DNA of 64,000 nucleotides from Spirosoma sp. SC4-14 (GTDB lineage Bacteria > Bacteroidota > Bacteroidia > Cytophagales > Spirosomataceae). The translations under genes were made by a program, and so were the position numbers. The number at the start of each line of letters is the position of its first letter. Position 1 is the first letter of the stretch. Below the pieces are notes generated by a model. That model did not search any database and had not been told where the DNA came from. It saw nothing but the letters and a program-made list of their open reading frames with translations. The DNA lies in assembly GCF_037201965.1 (NCBI RefSeq), contig NZ_CP147518.1:6193001-6257000 (forward strand), read 5' to 3'. Below are positions 50,894-59,075 of the stretch, in pieces.

Positions 50894-51526
50894 ATGGTTA
50901 CGCTCGATTTAGATCAATTGATGGAAGCGCCCAATCTTAAACTGCTTATGCAGCAGGCAGAAGTCGCCCTGCGCAGCGAAGAACGGCAACGACAGGCGTA
51001 TTATGAGTGGATACATGAAGACCAGAAGGCCGAATTTATAAACAGTCGCCAGCCAAAGAGAAAGAGCAACACGGGGCTGCGGTTGGTAATTTGTATAGCT
51101 TACTAAAAGCCTATCTCATCAAACATCGCTTGGGCCGGGTAGCCTCCGAAAAAGCTATGATTTCGCTAACGCGCAACGACTACGAACCCGACATCTGTTT
51201 CTGGACGACTGCTCACGCTCAGGATTTCGATAGCGATAGTTGTTGAAGTCCTCTCAAAAAGCACTGAAAAAGTTAACCGGGGTATTAAGTTTGAGGATTA
51301 TGCAGCGCATGGCATTCAGGAATACTGGATTATAGATCCCACGAAGCAACTCATTGAACAGTACATACTGGATACTGATCTACAAGCCTTCGCACTAGAT
51401 ATTACAGCCCGTCTCCAGCATGATATTGCGTCTAAAGTTGTTGCGGGTTTTCTGACTCCCGTAAGCGCCGGATTCGATGAAGCCATCAGCAACGAGACGC
51501 TGACAGAACTGCTGCTCACGTGTTAA
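50894..51526 (+). pseudogene. Uma2-family (DUF820) nuclease-like gene, frameshifted
   Basis: Three frames together give one Uma2 protein. The first part (MVTLDLDQLMEAPNLKLL, to about 51040) ends at the conserved KAEFIN. The next frame continues SPAKEKEQHGAAVGNLY, LGRVASEKAMISLTRNDYEPDICFW to about 51245. A third frame carries VVEVLSKSTEKVNRGIKFEDYAAHGIQEYWIIDP and runs to a TAA at 51524. The residues normally between FIN and SPAK, and between the ICFW region and VVEVLS, are short, so small deletions caused the shifts. Uma2 proteins have a PD-(D/E)XK nuclease fold and occur in many copies in some bacteria. This copy cannot make the full protein. TATCTTTG (50866-50873) is a plausible surviving -7 box. 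Confidence 0.88.
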
Positions 51527-51581
51527 TCGCTAAAAGCACCATTTACGCAAAAGGTCGGCTTCCTGGCCGACCTTTGCATTA

Positions 51582-51953
51582 TCAGACTTTGGCTTCAATT
51601 TCGGTGTAATACCATTCAAGCGGAGCTTTGTAATTCTGAAATATGGTATGAATCTCGTCAAAAGCTTTTGCGTTTTTATACTTGATTTGCCGCCAATCGG
51701 TGGGTTCCAGCAATTTCAGTGTTTCACTTAGCGTTAACTTTTGGGCATCCTGCCAATATACGAGCTTTTTCTTTTCGGCAATTGTGCGATAAAGCAGATC
51801 GCGGGCACGGATTGAGAAAGCAATTTCCTGTAGTGTTAAAGGCGGGATTCCTTCTATGTATTTCTGCCGCCGGTTAATTTCGTCATGGGCCTGGTCGATT
51901 AGTTCATGTAGTGATTCAAAGCTGAGCGTTTTAATGCGTTTCTGGAGGGACAT
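51582..51953 (-). CDS. Small helical hypothetical protein
   Basis: A 123-residue, mostly helical protein with charged and aromatic residues (MSLQKRIKTLSFESLHELI, KKKLVYWQDAQKLTLSETLK, FQNYKAPLEWYYTEI). No signal, membrane helix or recognised domain is present. It is encoded alone, convergent with the Uma2 relic. CAAAGTAA at 51991-51998 with a CAA at 52022 gives a near-consensus promoter on the minus strand. Function unknown. Confidence 0.65.
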   Translation of the reverse strand: MSLQKRIKTLSFESLHELIDQAHDEINRRQKYIEGIPPLTLQEIAFSIRARDLLYRTIAEKKKLVYWQDAQKLTLSETLKLLEPTDWRQIKYKNAKAFDEIHTIFQNYKAPLEWYYTEIEAKV

Positions 51954-52227
51954 TGCAATTAGGTAAGTCGAAAAGAATAATTTCTCCGTGCAAAGTAAAA
52001 AAATAAACGAATATATCTCCTCAACTGCATATAGATGTAGTAATAAATAAATCCATATTACTTTATTTTTTATTTAACGCAACCTTTATATACATAATTT
52101 GTGGTCTTAATGGGCATTTGGTCCTTGCAAACAAACAATTAATTAACTCCCTAAAAATCAGCACTCTAAAGCTCAAAATATCTTTCTAAAAAAGGAGCTA
52201 ATCAGGTCTCTTTTGTGTTAATTTAGT

Positions 52228-53247
52228 ATGCAATACCATACCGAATTCTCGCCTGAATCACTGCCCTACCGCATCGGTCTCAATAGCCGTGTGATAACGG
52301 TTGGGTCTTGTTTTGCTGATGTTATGGGGCAACGGCTGCTGGATTATAAACTGGCCGTCTTAACTAACCCTTTCGGAACGATCTTCAATCCGGTTTCAAT
52401 TGCCAAACTACTAACCATGGCTCTCCAGGGCGCAACACCCGACGAAAACCGGTATGTTGAACGCGATGGTGTATGGTTTCACTACGACTTCCATTCGTCG
52501 CTTTGGGCCTATAGTCGGGACGAATTACGGGCCAAACTTATTCAGTGCCTGTCAGAAACGGCTGATGCTATACGAAAAGCAGATTTCCTGATTATAACGC
52601 TGGGGACCTCGGTCGTTTACCGACATATTGAAACAGGAAAAGTTGTAGCCAACTGCCACAAAATGCCGGGTCAATTGTTCGAAAAGTACCTCTATCAGAT
52701 CAACCACCTTCGCGACGATATGACCCGTCTTCTAAAAACAATACATAAGGCAAATTCCACACTTAAAGTCCTCTTAACAGTTAGTCCGGTTCGGCATACC
52801 CGCGATACGCTTCCGCTCAATCAGGTAAGCAAATCGATTCTGCGCGTCATAGCCCACGAACTAACGATCTGGAACGATTGGGTTATGTATTTTCCGGCCT
52901 ATGAACTGGTCGTCGATGATCTGCGCGATTATCGGTTCTACGAGGCCGATCTTATTCATCCCAATGCGCAGGCTCATGATTATGTTTTTGCCAAACTTGC
53001 CGAAAGCGCCTTTACAGCCGACTTACAGCGCTTTGTTACGGACTGGACACAAATTCGTAAATCACTCGCTCATCGCCCTCTGTATGGCCATAGAACGATT
53101 GCTCATCGACGCTTTTTAACCAGACTAGTAGCACAATTGGAAGCTTTATCGAACCGAGTCGACGTTTCGGCGGAACTGGCAGCGGTGCGAAGTCGTTTAG
53201 AACAAGGAGAAAAAGAGGAACCCGCCACCGAAACCGAATTGGTTTAA
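52228..53247 (+). CDS. GSCFA-domain protein
   Basis: A 339-residue protein of the GSCFA family, named for the motif that is intact here at residues 26-30 (VITVGSCFADVMGQRL). The middle has FLIITLGTSVVYRH and TVSPVRHTRDT, and DLIHPNAQAHDYVF near the C-terminus; with the serine of GSCFA these resemble the Ser/Asp-His arrangement of SGNH-type hydrolases. It is thought to be a hydrolase or transferase, with no established substrate. The gene is followed closely by mrp and nifU-like genes, an arrangement that may reflect conserved synteny. Confidence 0.88.
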   Translation: MQYHTEFSPESLPYRIGLNSRVITVGSCFADVMGQRLLDYKLAVLTNPFGTIFNPVSIAKLLTMALQGATPDENRYVERDGVWFHYDFHSSLWAYSRDELRAKLIQCLSETADAIRKADFLIITLGTSVVYRHIETGKVVANCHKMPGQLFEKYLYQINHLRDDMTRLLKTIHKANSTLKVLLTVSPVRHTRDTLPLNQVSKSILRVIAHELTIWNDWVMYFPAYELVVDDLRDYRFYEADLIHPNAQAHDYVFAKLAESAFTADLQRFVTDWTQIRKSLAHRPLYGHRTIAHRRFLTRLVAQLEALSNRVDVSAELAAVRSRLEQGEKEEPATETELV

Positions 53248-53295
53248 TCTAATTTGGTCTGACAGTTCATCTCTGCTCCTTTCCTTCTTTCATGT

Positions 53296-54399
53296 ATGTC
53301 TGATTATCGATTAGCTAAAGAATCTGTTCTACAAGCACTGAGCAACGTTGAAGAACCCGACCTCAAACGCGATATTGTTTCGCTAAATATGGTGAAAGAT
53401 ATCGTGCTCGGAATTGGTCAGGTTCAGTTTACGGTCGTTTTAACAACGCCAGCCTGCCCTTTAAAAGAAGTTATTCGGAAACGGTGCGAAGATGCTATTC
53501 ATACCTACATTGGTGCCGACATTGAGGTGAAAATAAATATGACCTCCGATGTTACCTCAACCCGTGCCAATGCGCCAACGCTTCCAGGTGTAAAAAATAT
53601 CATTGCGGTGTCATCGGGTAAGGGCGGAGTTGGCAAATCGACCGTAACGGCCAATCTGGCCATTGCACTCCACAAATCGGGGGCTAAAGTAGGGATTATC
53701 GATGCTGACATTTACGGTCCATCGATGCCTACCATGTTTGGTGCCGAAAACATTCAGCCACGCATTTTTCAGGTCGACGGTCAAACCAAAATGGAACCCA
53801 TCCAGCAATTTGGCATAAAAATGCTATCGATGGGATTTCTGGTAGCCCCCGGCCAGGCTATTATCTGGCGCGGCACAATGGCTGGCCGAGCTTTGCAACA
53901 GTTCTTTTCTGATGCCGACTGGGGCGATCTGGATTATTTACTGATCGATTTGCCTCCCGGAACAGGCGACATTCACTTAACACTGGTTCAGACGGTACCC
54001 GTTACGGGAGCAATTATTGTAACAACTCCTCAAAAAGTGGCGCTGGCCGATGCCACTAAAGGGTTGGCCATGTTTCGGCAACCGCAGATTAATGTACCGG
54101 TGCTGGGAGTCATTGAGAATATGTCTTATTTCACACCAGCCGAGCTACCTGACCATCAGTATTATATTTTTGGAAAAGGAGGAGGCAAACAACTGGCCGA
54201 CGAATTTGATGTTCCGCTGTTAGGTCAGATTCCGCTTGTGCAAAGCATCCGTGAAGCGGGCGACGAAGGTCGGCCAGCCATTAGCTCGGGCGAGCCAGTT
54301 GCCAGCGACGCCTTCCGGGCAACGGCCGAAGCCCTGGCGCAACAAGTGGCGATTCGGAATGCTACCATAGACCGCACCAGGCGCGTTGAAGTAGCCTAA
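53296..54399 (+). CDS. mrp: Mrp/NBP35-family iron-sulfur cluster carrier ATPase
   Basis: A 367-residue protein. The N-terminal DUF59/MIP18-type domain (about 1-90) is followed by the deviant Walker A SGKGGVGKS (107-115), DADIYGPSMPTMFG, DYLLIDLPPGTGDIH and the tail QIPLVQSIREAGDEGRP. ApbC/Mrp proteins bind and pass on iron-sulfur clusters in an ATP-dependent manner. The usual CxxC cluster ligands after NMSYF are replaced by TPAELPDHQYYIFG; cysteine is absent there, which is my recollection of the common Bacteroidota form. It precedes the NifU-domain gene by 90 bp, which supports a role in cluster delivery. Confidence 0.93.
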   Translation: MSDYRLAKESVLQALSNVEEPDLKRDIVSLNMVKDIVLGIGQVQFTVVLTTPACPLKEVIRKRCEDAIHTYIGADIEVKINMTSDVTSTRANAPTLPGVKNIIAVSSGKGGVGKSTVTANLAIALHKSGAKVGIIDADIYGPSMPTMFGAENIQPRIFQVDGQTKMEPIQQFGIKMLSMGFLVAPGQAIIWRGTMAGRALQQFFSDADWGDLDYLLIDLPPGTGDIHLTLVQTVPVTGAIIVTTPQKVALADATKGLAMFRQPQINVPVLGVIENMSYFTPAELPDHQYYIFGKGGGKQLADEFDVPLLGQIPLVQSIREAGDEGRPAISSGEPVASDAFRATAEALAQQVAIRNATIDRTRRVEVA

Positions 54400-54440
54400 T
54401 CAATACCTGGCAGGGCCATGTCTTAGACCGGCGCTGCCAG

Positions 54441-54471
54441 TTGCATAAAACCTCGACAACCTGTAACTTTA
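54441..54471 (+). promoter_or_regulatory. Promoter of the NifU-domain gene
   Basis: TTG (54441-54443), 20 nt, then TAACTTTA (54464-54471), one mismatch from TAnnTTTG. Transcription would start about a dozen nt before the ATG at 54490. Confidence 0.5.
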
Positions 54472-54489
54472 CCGTAAATACAAAACTTC

Positions 54490-54756
54490 ATGGAGACGGT
54501 AGTTAATAACGATCAACTGATTACAAAAATCGAACGTGCACTCGACAGTATGCGGCCTTATCTGGCTGCCGATGGGGGCAACGTGCGAGTGCTGGAAGTG
54601 ACCGACGACAAAACCGTCCGACTCGAACTGATTGGCTCTTGTGGTTCCTGCCCAATGTCGGCCATGACGTTCAAAGGTGGTCTGGAAGAAGCGATCTTAC
54701 GGGCGGTGCCAGAAATAGCTAAAGTCGAAGCGATTAACATCACGCCAGCGTTTTAG
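54490..54756 (+). CDS. NifU C-terminal-domain iron-sulfur scaffold protein
   Basis: An 88-residue protein consisting only of the NifU C-terminal (Nfu) domain. The ligand pair C51 and C54 lies in LIGSCGSCPMSAMTFKGGLE, and the N-terminal RPYLAADGGNVRVLEV is the family signature. Two monomers would share one [4Fe-4S] cluster and hand it to target enzymes. Next to mrp it likely forms part of the cell's cluster-transfer set. Confidence 0.95.
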   Translation: METVVNNDQLITKIERALDSMRPYLAADGGNVRVLEVTDDKTVRLELIGSCGSCPMSAMTFKGGLEEAILRAVPEIAKVEAINITPAF

Positions 54757-54768
54757 CCTCATTTAGCA

Positions 54769-54980
54769 ATGACGTCTAAATTAATATCGATCCTGAACTG
54801 ATTGGAGGCACGCCTGTGTTTAGAGGCACCCGTGTGCCAGTACAATCACTTATTGATCACCTGGAGGGAAACATTTCCATTGAAGAATTTCTGGATGATT
54901 TCCCTACTGTTTCAAGAGAACAGGCTATGGCTTTCCTGGAGCTAGGCATGGCTTCTTTAATTAAAGAAGCCTCTCTATGA
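54769..54980 (+). pseudogene. DUF433 antitoxin-like gene with one-base frameshift
   Basis: The ATG at 54769 opens MTSK and then needs a one-base shift before about 54782 to enter the frame that reads NIDPELIGGTPVFRGTRVPV, SLIDHLEGNISIEEFLDDFPTV and LELGMASLIKEASL. That is a normal DUF433 protein of about 70 residues; the two frames differ by one missing base. DUF433 proteins usually pair with a DUF5615 PIN-like partner, encoded here with an ATGA overlap. A sequencing error cannot be excluded, but the partner is also shifted. Confidence 0.82.
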
Positions 54981-55311
54981 GGCTATTGCTAGACGAAAAC
55001 TTACCCAAACGTTTACGATTTCGATTAGTTTCCAGAATAGGTATCTCCGATGTTAAAACTGTTCGCGAAATGAACTGGAATGGTCGGAAGAAGAAGAGCT
55101 ACTTGGGTTATTAACATTCAATGGATTTGAGGTATTGATTACTGCCGGCAAGAGCCTGTACAAACAACAAAATTTAGATAAGTTTGCGGTTACAGTACTT
55201 GTCTTAAACGTCAAGACAACTAAATATCAGGATATTCAACCAATCTTACCTAAGCTTTACGATTTATTAGATAAGCTACCGATTGGTAAAGTAGTTATCA
55301 TTGATCCGTAA
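54977..55311 (+). pseudogene. DUF5615 PIN-like toxin-type gene with frameshift
   Basis: It starts MRLLLDENLPKRLRF, DVKTVREMNWNGRKK and is then interrupted near 55090, where one base is missing in the GGAAGAAGAAGAGC run. The second frame continues EELLGLLTFNGFEVLITAGKS, FAVTVLVLNVKTT, and ends IGKVVIIDP at TAA 55309-55311. DUF5615 has a PIN-like nuclease fold (LLLDENLP carries the metal aspartate), and the pair behaves as a toxin-antitoxin-like module in genome surveys. The A/G-rich run is a natural slippage site, so the shift could be phase-variable rather than fixed. Confidence 0.82.
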
Positions 55312-55317
55312 GGATAG

Positions 55318-55347
55318 AGCCGCTTATTTAAAACAGGCGGCTTTTTT
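55318..55347 (+). terminator. Terminator after the DUF433/DUF5615 relic
   Basis: GCCGC (55319-55323) pairs with GCGGC (55337-55341) around a 13-nt loop, with flanking bases extending the stem, then six T. Confidence 0.75.
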
Positions 55348-55380
55348 GTTTCTTTGCACCCGTATCTTCTCCTCAATTCA

Positions 55381-57039
55381 GTGAAAGTAGGCATTTTCTT
55401 CGGTGGACCGGCGCGGGAGCGTGAGGTGTCGTATGCAGGTGGGCGTACAGCTCTGGCTAATTTAGACAAAGGCTTATTTGAGCCTGTTCTGGTATTTGTC
55501 GATGGCCGTGGGCACTTTCGGCTTGTCGAACCCGATTTTCTGGATGCACCCTCGCTCCGGGATGCACTTCCGCAGGATAATTCAGGCTTCTCGGTCTACG
55601 ACGAATCGCTCGATCCTGATGTGCTGGAGGCCACCTTGCCCGAAATTCGCCCAGAACACTTCCGGCATTACTTCGACTTTGCTTTTCTTGCCATGCACGG
55701 CCCCGATTGCGAAGACGGCGCCATTCAGGGTTTGCTCGAATGGTATAAAATGCCCTATACCGGCCCCGGCCTGGTTGGGTCGGCAGTAGGTATCAACAAA
55801 ATTCTGCAAAACGAACTGATTGCGCTCGCCAACGGACAGCAGAAGAAAACAGCTACCATCAGCCGCGATGCGTATGAACGAGCCGATAAAGCCCAGTTTT
55901 TTCAGTCGCTGATCGATCATCTGGGTTTGCCAATTGTGGTGAAAGCACCTCACCAGGGTTCTTCAATTGGCGTATCTATTGTTCGCGAAGCTAATCTTAC
56001 ACAATTCTGTCGCTCGGTGGAGCAATGTTTCTTCACAATGAGCATTCAACCCGACGGCTGGAGCAAACTAAGCGAATGGTCTGACTTATCGCCCGACGAA
56101 AAGCAGGAACTGGCCCAAACAATGGTTAGTCTCGATTCGGGAATAAGTTTCCCTGTCGTTATTGAGCAAACGGGCGAAATAATTCGACATCCTAAAGATT
56201 TTGTTGAAAAGCTCGATGCCCTTACAAGCTCCTCTACCGAATTTCCGATTACGCTGGCATCGCTCAATGCAGAAGATGAAGTACTGTTCGAAGAGTTTAT
56301 CAGCGGGCAGGAATTTTCGTGTGGAGTCATTCAGGACGACGATCAGATGGCCATTGCCCTGCCTCCAACTGAAATTTACAACGTAACCAGTTTCGATTTC
56401 GAGTCGAAATATAAACTCAATACAACAAAGAAACGAATTCCAGTTGATACAACACTGGAGAACAACCGAAAAATACAACTGGCAGTAGCCGATGTATTTA
56501 CCCGGCTTGGCATTAATGTTTATGCCCGAATCGACGGTTTCCTGACTGCCGACGGGCGCGTACTGCTGCACGATCCGAATACCATTCCGGGCATGTCGCC
56601 ATCGTCGCTAATTTTCAAACAAATGGCTGAAATTGGCTTAAATCTGGCTAATTCGCTAACCTACCTTATTCGCCAATCATTACGCGAGCGTATTCGTACC
56701 GGCAAAGATACCTTCTATCTTAAACAGCTGTTGGCTGGTCTGGACGCGCAGTTGGCCAACCGTAAGGCTAATCCGCTGCCCGAACACGTTATTTCGTTCG
56801 GCCCGAACGACGACGAGTTTGTGGCGGCCAAACAGCAGTATAATGAGCGGGCAGCTTCAGGAACAGTGAATCCGACGCTGATGTACATTAAAAGCAAGTC
56901 CGAATCATACGAAATTCCGGTACATTTTCTCTTTAAGGAAACCATTGTCGAACTGGAAACAGCTCTCCGTCAACCCCGGCATCCGCTACTGGTTGAAACC
57001 ACCGAGCGAACCGCTCATATAACTGCCCGATATCTGTAA
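55381..57039 (+). CDS. D-alanine--D-alanine ligase-family ATP-grasp protein (long form)
   Basis: A 552-residue protein from a GTG start that opens KVGIFFGGPAREREVSYAGG; the earlier in-frame TTG at 55354 overlaps a TTTCTTTG -7-like box and is unlikely. The N-terminal Ddl domain (about 1-130), the ATP-grasp core with LPIVVKAPHQGSSIGVSIV and the late GRVLLHDPNTIPGMSPSS (metal ligands D and N) mark the D-Ala-D-Ala ligase fold. Normal Ddl enzymes are 300-370 residues. This one has about 180 extra residues, partly inserted between the lobes and partly as a C-terminal tail. It may make the cell-wall dipeptide or act on another carboxylate and amine. It is monocistronic. Confidence 0.82.
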   Translation: MKVGIFFGGPAREREVSYAGGRTALANLDKGLFEPVLVFVDGRGHFRLVEPDFLDAPSLRDALPQDNSGFSVYDESLDPDVLEATLPEIRPEHFRHYFDFAFLAMHGPDCEDGAIQGLLEWYKMPYTGPGLVGSAVGINKILQNELIALANGQQKKTATISRDAYERADKAQFFQSLIDHLGLPIVVKAPHQGSSIGVSIVREANLTQFCRSVEQCFFTMSIQPDGWSKLSEWSDLSPDEKQELAQTMVSLDSGISFPVVIEQTGEIIRHPKDFVEKLDALTSSSTEFPITLASLNAEDEVLFEEFISGQEFSCGVIQDDDQMAIALPPTEIYNVTSFDFESKYKLNTTKKRIPVDTTLENNRKIQLAVADVFTRLGINVYARIDGFLTADGRVLLHDPNTIPGMSPSSLIFKQMAEIGLNLANSLTYLIRQSLRERIRTGKDTFYLKQLLAGLDAQLANRKANPLPEHVISFGPNDDEFVAAKQQYNERAASGTVNPTLMYIKSKSESYEIPVHFLFKETIVELETALRQPRHPLLVETTERTAHITARYL

Positions 57040-57068
57040 CAGATCTGTTTGGGAAACTACCGTAAGGA

Positions 57069-57099
57069 TTTGGTAGACCACCGTGGAATTGTAATTTTG
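57069..57099 (+). promoter_or_regulatory. Promoter of the phospho-sugar mutase gene
   Basis: TTTG (57069-57072), 19 nt, then TAATTTTG (57092-57099), a complete match to the Bacteroidota consensus, about 38 bp before the start codon. Confidence 0.75.
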
Positions 57100-57137
57100 G
57101 CCAATAATCGCTTATAGCTTAATCTGCCCCTTACACG

Positions 57138-58895
57138 ATGACAACGACCCTTGATGCTTCTACTCAGCAACGAATTGACCAATGGCTGGGTGGCAACTAC
57201 GATTCTGATACCAAAGAAACGATCCAGCATTTGATCGATTCGGGAAATATTACCGAATTAACCGACTCGTTCTACCGCGATCTCGAATTCGGAACTGGCG
57301 GCCTGCGCGGTGTGGTTGGCGTAGGCTCGAACCGAATGAACCGCTACACGGTTGGAGCAGCTACGCAGGGCCTGTGCAACTACCTCAATGCCGCTTTCCC
57401 CGATCAGGACATTAGCGTGGCCATCGCCCACGATAGCCGCCGGATGAGTCCCGAATTTGCCCGGCTGGTAGCCGATATCTTCTCGGCCAATGGTATAAAA
57501 GTTTTTCTTTTTAGTGCCTTACGGCCAACGCCTGAATTATCGTTCGCCATTCGCCAACTGGGTTGTCAGAGCGGTATTGTTGTAACGGCCTCTCATAATC
57601 CGCCCGAATACAACGGCTACAAAGTGTACTGGAACGATGGCGCCCAGGTAGTATCGCCACACGACAAAGCCATTATTGCCGAAGTCAATAAAATCAAGTC
57701 GGTCGATGAGATTAAATTCGATGGCGCGCCCGAGCGAATCCACATGATCGATGAGGAGATTGACGTGCCCTATATCGAACGGATTAAGTCCAACGCTGTT
57801 AATCCGGATGTTATCAAGCGTCAGGCCAATCTGAATATTGTTTATACACCAATTCATGGTACAGGCATCACGCTTGTGCCACGTGCGCTCGATGCGCTTG
57901 GTTTTAACAATGTGCATATTGTTGAACAGCAGGCAACCCCCGACGGCAATTTTCCGACCGTTAAATCACCCAACCCCGAAGAGCGAGCTGCCATGCAACT
58001 GGCGCTTGACCTGGCCCTATCGCTCAATGCCGATCTGGTAATGGCTACCGACCCCGACGCCGACCGTGTTGGCGCCGGAGCCCGCAACCATCATGGCGAA
58101 TTTGAATTGCTGAATGGCAATCAGATGGCTAGCCTTATTATTTACTACCTGCTCAACGCCTGGAAAGATGCTGGTAAACTGACCGGCAAGGAGTTTGTTG
58201 CCAAAACAATTGTTACAACCGATCTGATCGATCAGATGTGCGAGCGGTATGGTGTAAAGTGCTACAATACCCTGACAGGTTTCAAATATATTGCCGAAGT
58301 CATTCGGGAATTGGAAGGTCAGGAACAGTTTATTGGCGGTGGCGAAGAAAGCTATGGTTACCTGATTGGCGATTTTGTCCGCGACAAAGACGCCATTGCG
58401 TCCTGCGCCATGATTGCCGAGCTGACTGCCTATGCCAAAGATCGTGGCCAGAGCCTGTTCGATATGCTCATGGCCATGTATCAGGAAAACGGCTTCTATT
58501 ATGAAGCGCTTGTTTCGCTGACGAAGAAAGGCAAATCAGGAGCCGAAGAAATTCAGCAGATGATGGCCAACTTCCGGGCAAACCCACCGCAGTCAATTGC
58601 CGGATCGCCCGTTATTCGTGTTGACGACTACAAAGCCCTGACCCGACTGGATGCCCGGAGCGGCCAGACAAGCGCTATTGAAGCCGGTAAAATGGGCATT
58701 GAGTCGTCGAACGTACTTCAGTTCTTTACCGCCGATGGCACCAAAGTTTCGGCCCGGCCTTCAGGTACGGAGCCTAAGATTAAATTCTACGTCAGCGTTC
58801 GTGAGCCCCTCGAAAGCAAAGAAGCTTTCGACGACACGTATGCACAGCTAAAAGCAAAAGTGCAGAAAGTAATTGACGAGCTGCAACTAGTCTAA
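57138..58895 (+). CDS. Phosphoglucomutase/phosphomannomutase family phospho-sugar mutase
   Basis: A 585-residue alpha-D-phosphohexomutase. The phosphoserine S152 is in VVTASHNPPEYNGYKVYW, the magnesium loop DPDADRVG has D305, D307 and D309, the sugar loop is GGGEESYGYL and the phosphate loop RPSGTEPKIKFYVSV. The opening residues (QRIDQWLGGNYD, GTGGLRGVVGVGSNRMN) fit the PGM2-like branch, which converts glucose-1-phosphate and glucose-6-phosphate or pentose phosphates. This links glycolysis to cell-wall and glycogen precursors. It has its own promoter and terminator. Confidence 0.95.
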   Translation: MTTTLDASTQQRIDQWLGGNYDSDTKETIQHLIDSGNITELTDSFYRDLEFGTGGLRGVVGVGSNRMNRYTVGAATQGLCNYLNAAFPDQDISVAIAHDSRRMSPEFARLVADIFSANGIKVFLFSALRPTPELSFAIRQLGCQSGIVVTASHNPPEYNGYKVYWNDGAQVVSPHDKAIIAEVNKIKSVDEIKFDGAPERIHMIDEEIDVPYIERIKSNAVNPDVIKRQANLNIVYTPIHGTGITLVPRALDALGFNNVHIVEQQATPDGNFPTVKSPNPEERAAMQLALDLALSLNADLVMATDPDADRVGAGARNHHGEFELLNGNQMASLIIYYLLNAWKDAGKLTGKEFVAKTIVTTDLIDQMCERYGVKCYNTLTGFKYIAEVIRELEGQEQFIGGGEESYGYLIGDFVRDKDAIASCAMIAELTAYAKDRGQSLFDMLMAMYQENGFYYEALVSLTKKGKSGAEEIQQMMANFRANPPQSIAGSPVIRVDDYKALTRLDARSGQTSAIEAGKMGIESSNVLQFFTADGTKVSARPSGTEPKIKFYVSVREPLESKEAFDDTYAQLKAKVQKVIDELQLV

Positions 58896-58912
58896 ATTGC
58901 TATTTTTTCCCT

Positions 58913-58949
58913 AAAAAAGCCAGATTACGCAAGTAATCTGGCTTTTTTT
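58913..58949 (+). terminator. Terminator after the phospho-sugar mutase gene
   Basis: AGCCAGATTAC and GTAATCTGGCT form a perfect 11-bp stem around GCAA, extended by flanking A and T runs (58913-58948). Confidence 0.9.
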
Positions 58950-59075
58950 ATTGGTTACAATAAAAAATTAAAATTCTATTAATTAGAATTGCCAGAATAA
59001 TGCTTTAAGGATAAGTACTAAGTAATTATCCTGTATCTTTTTTCTTGGATCATTTTATCTATTCTAATTAACCTT

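Noticed and set aside
54107-54180. Loss of the CxxC cluster motif in Mrp as a defect
   Set aside because: The replacement TPAELPDHQYYIFG is, as I recall, the usual form in Bacteroidota, so it is more likely a lineage trait than damage.
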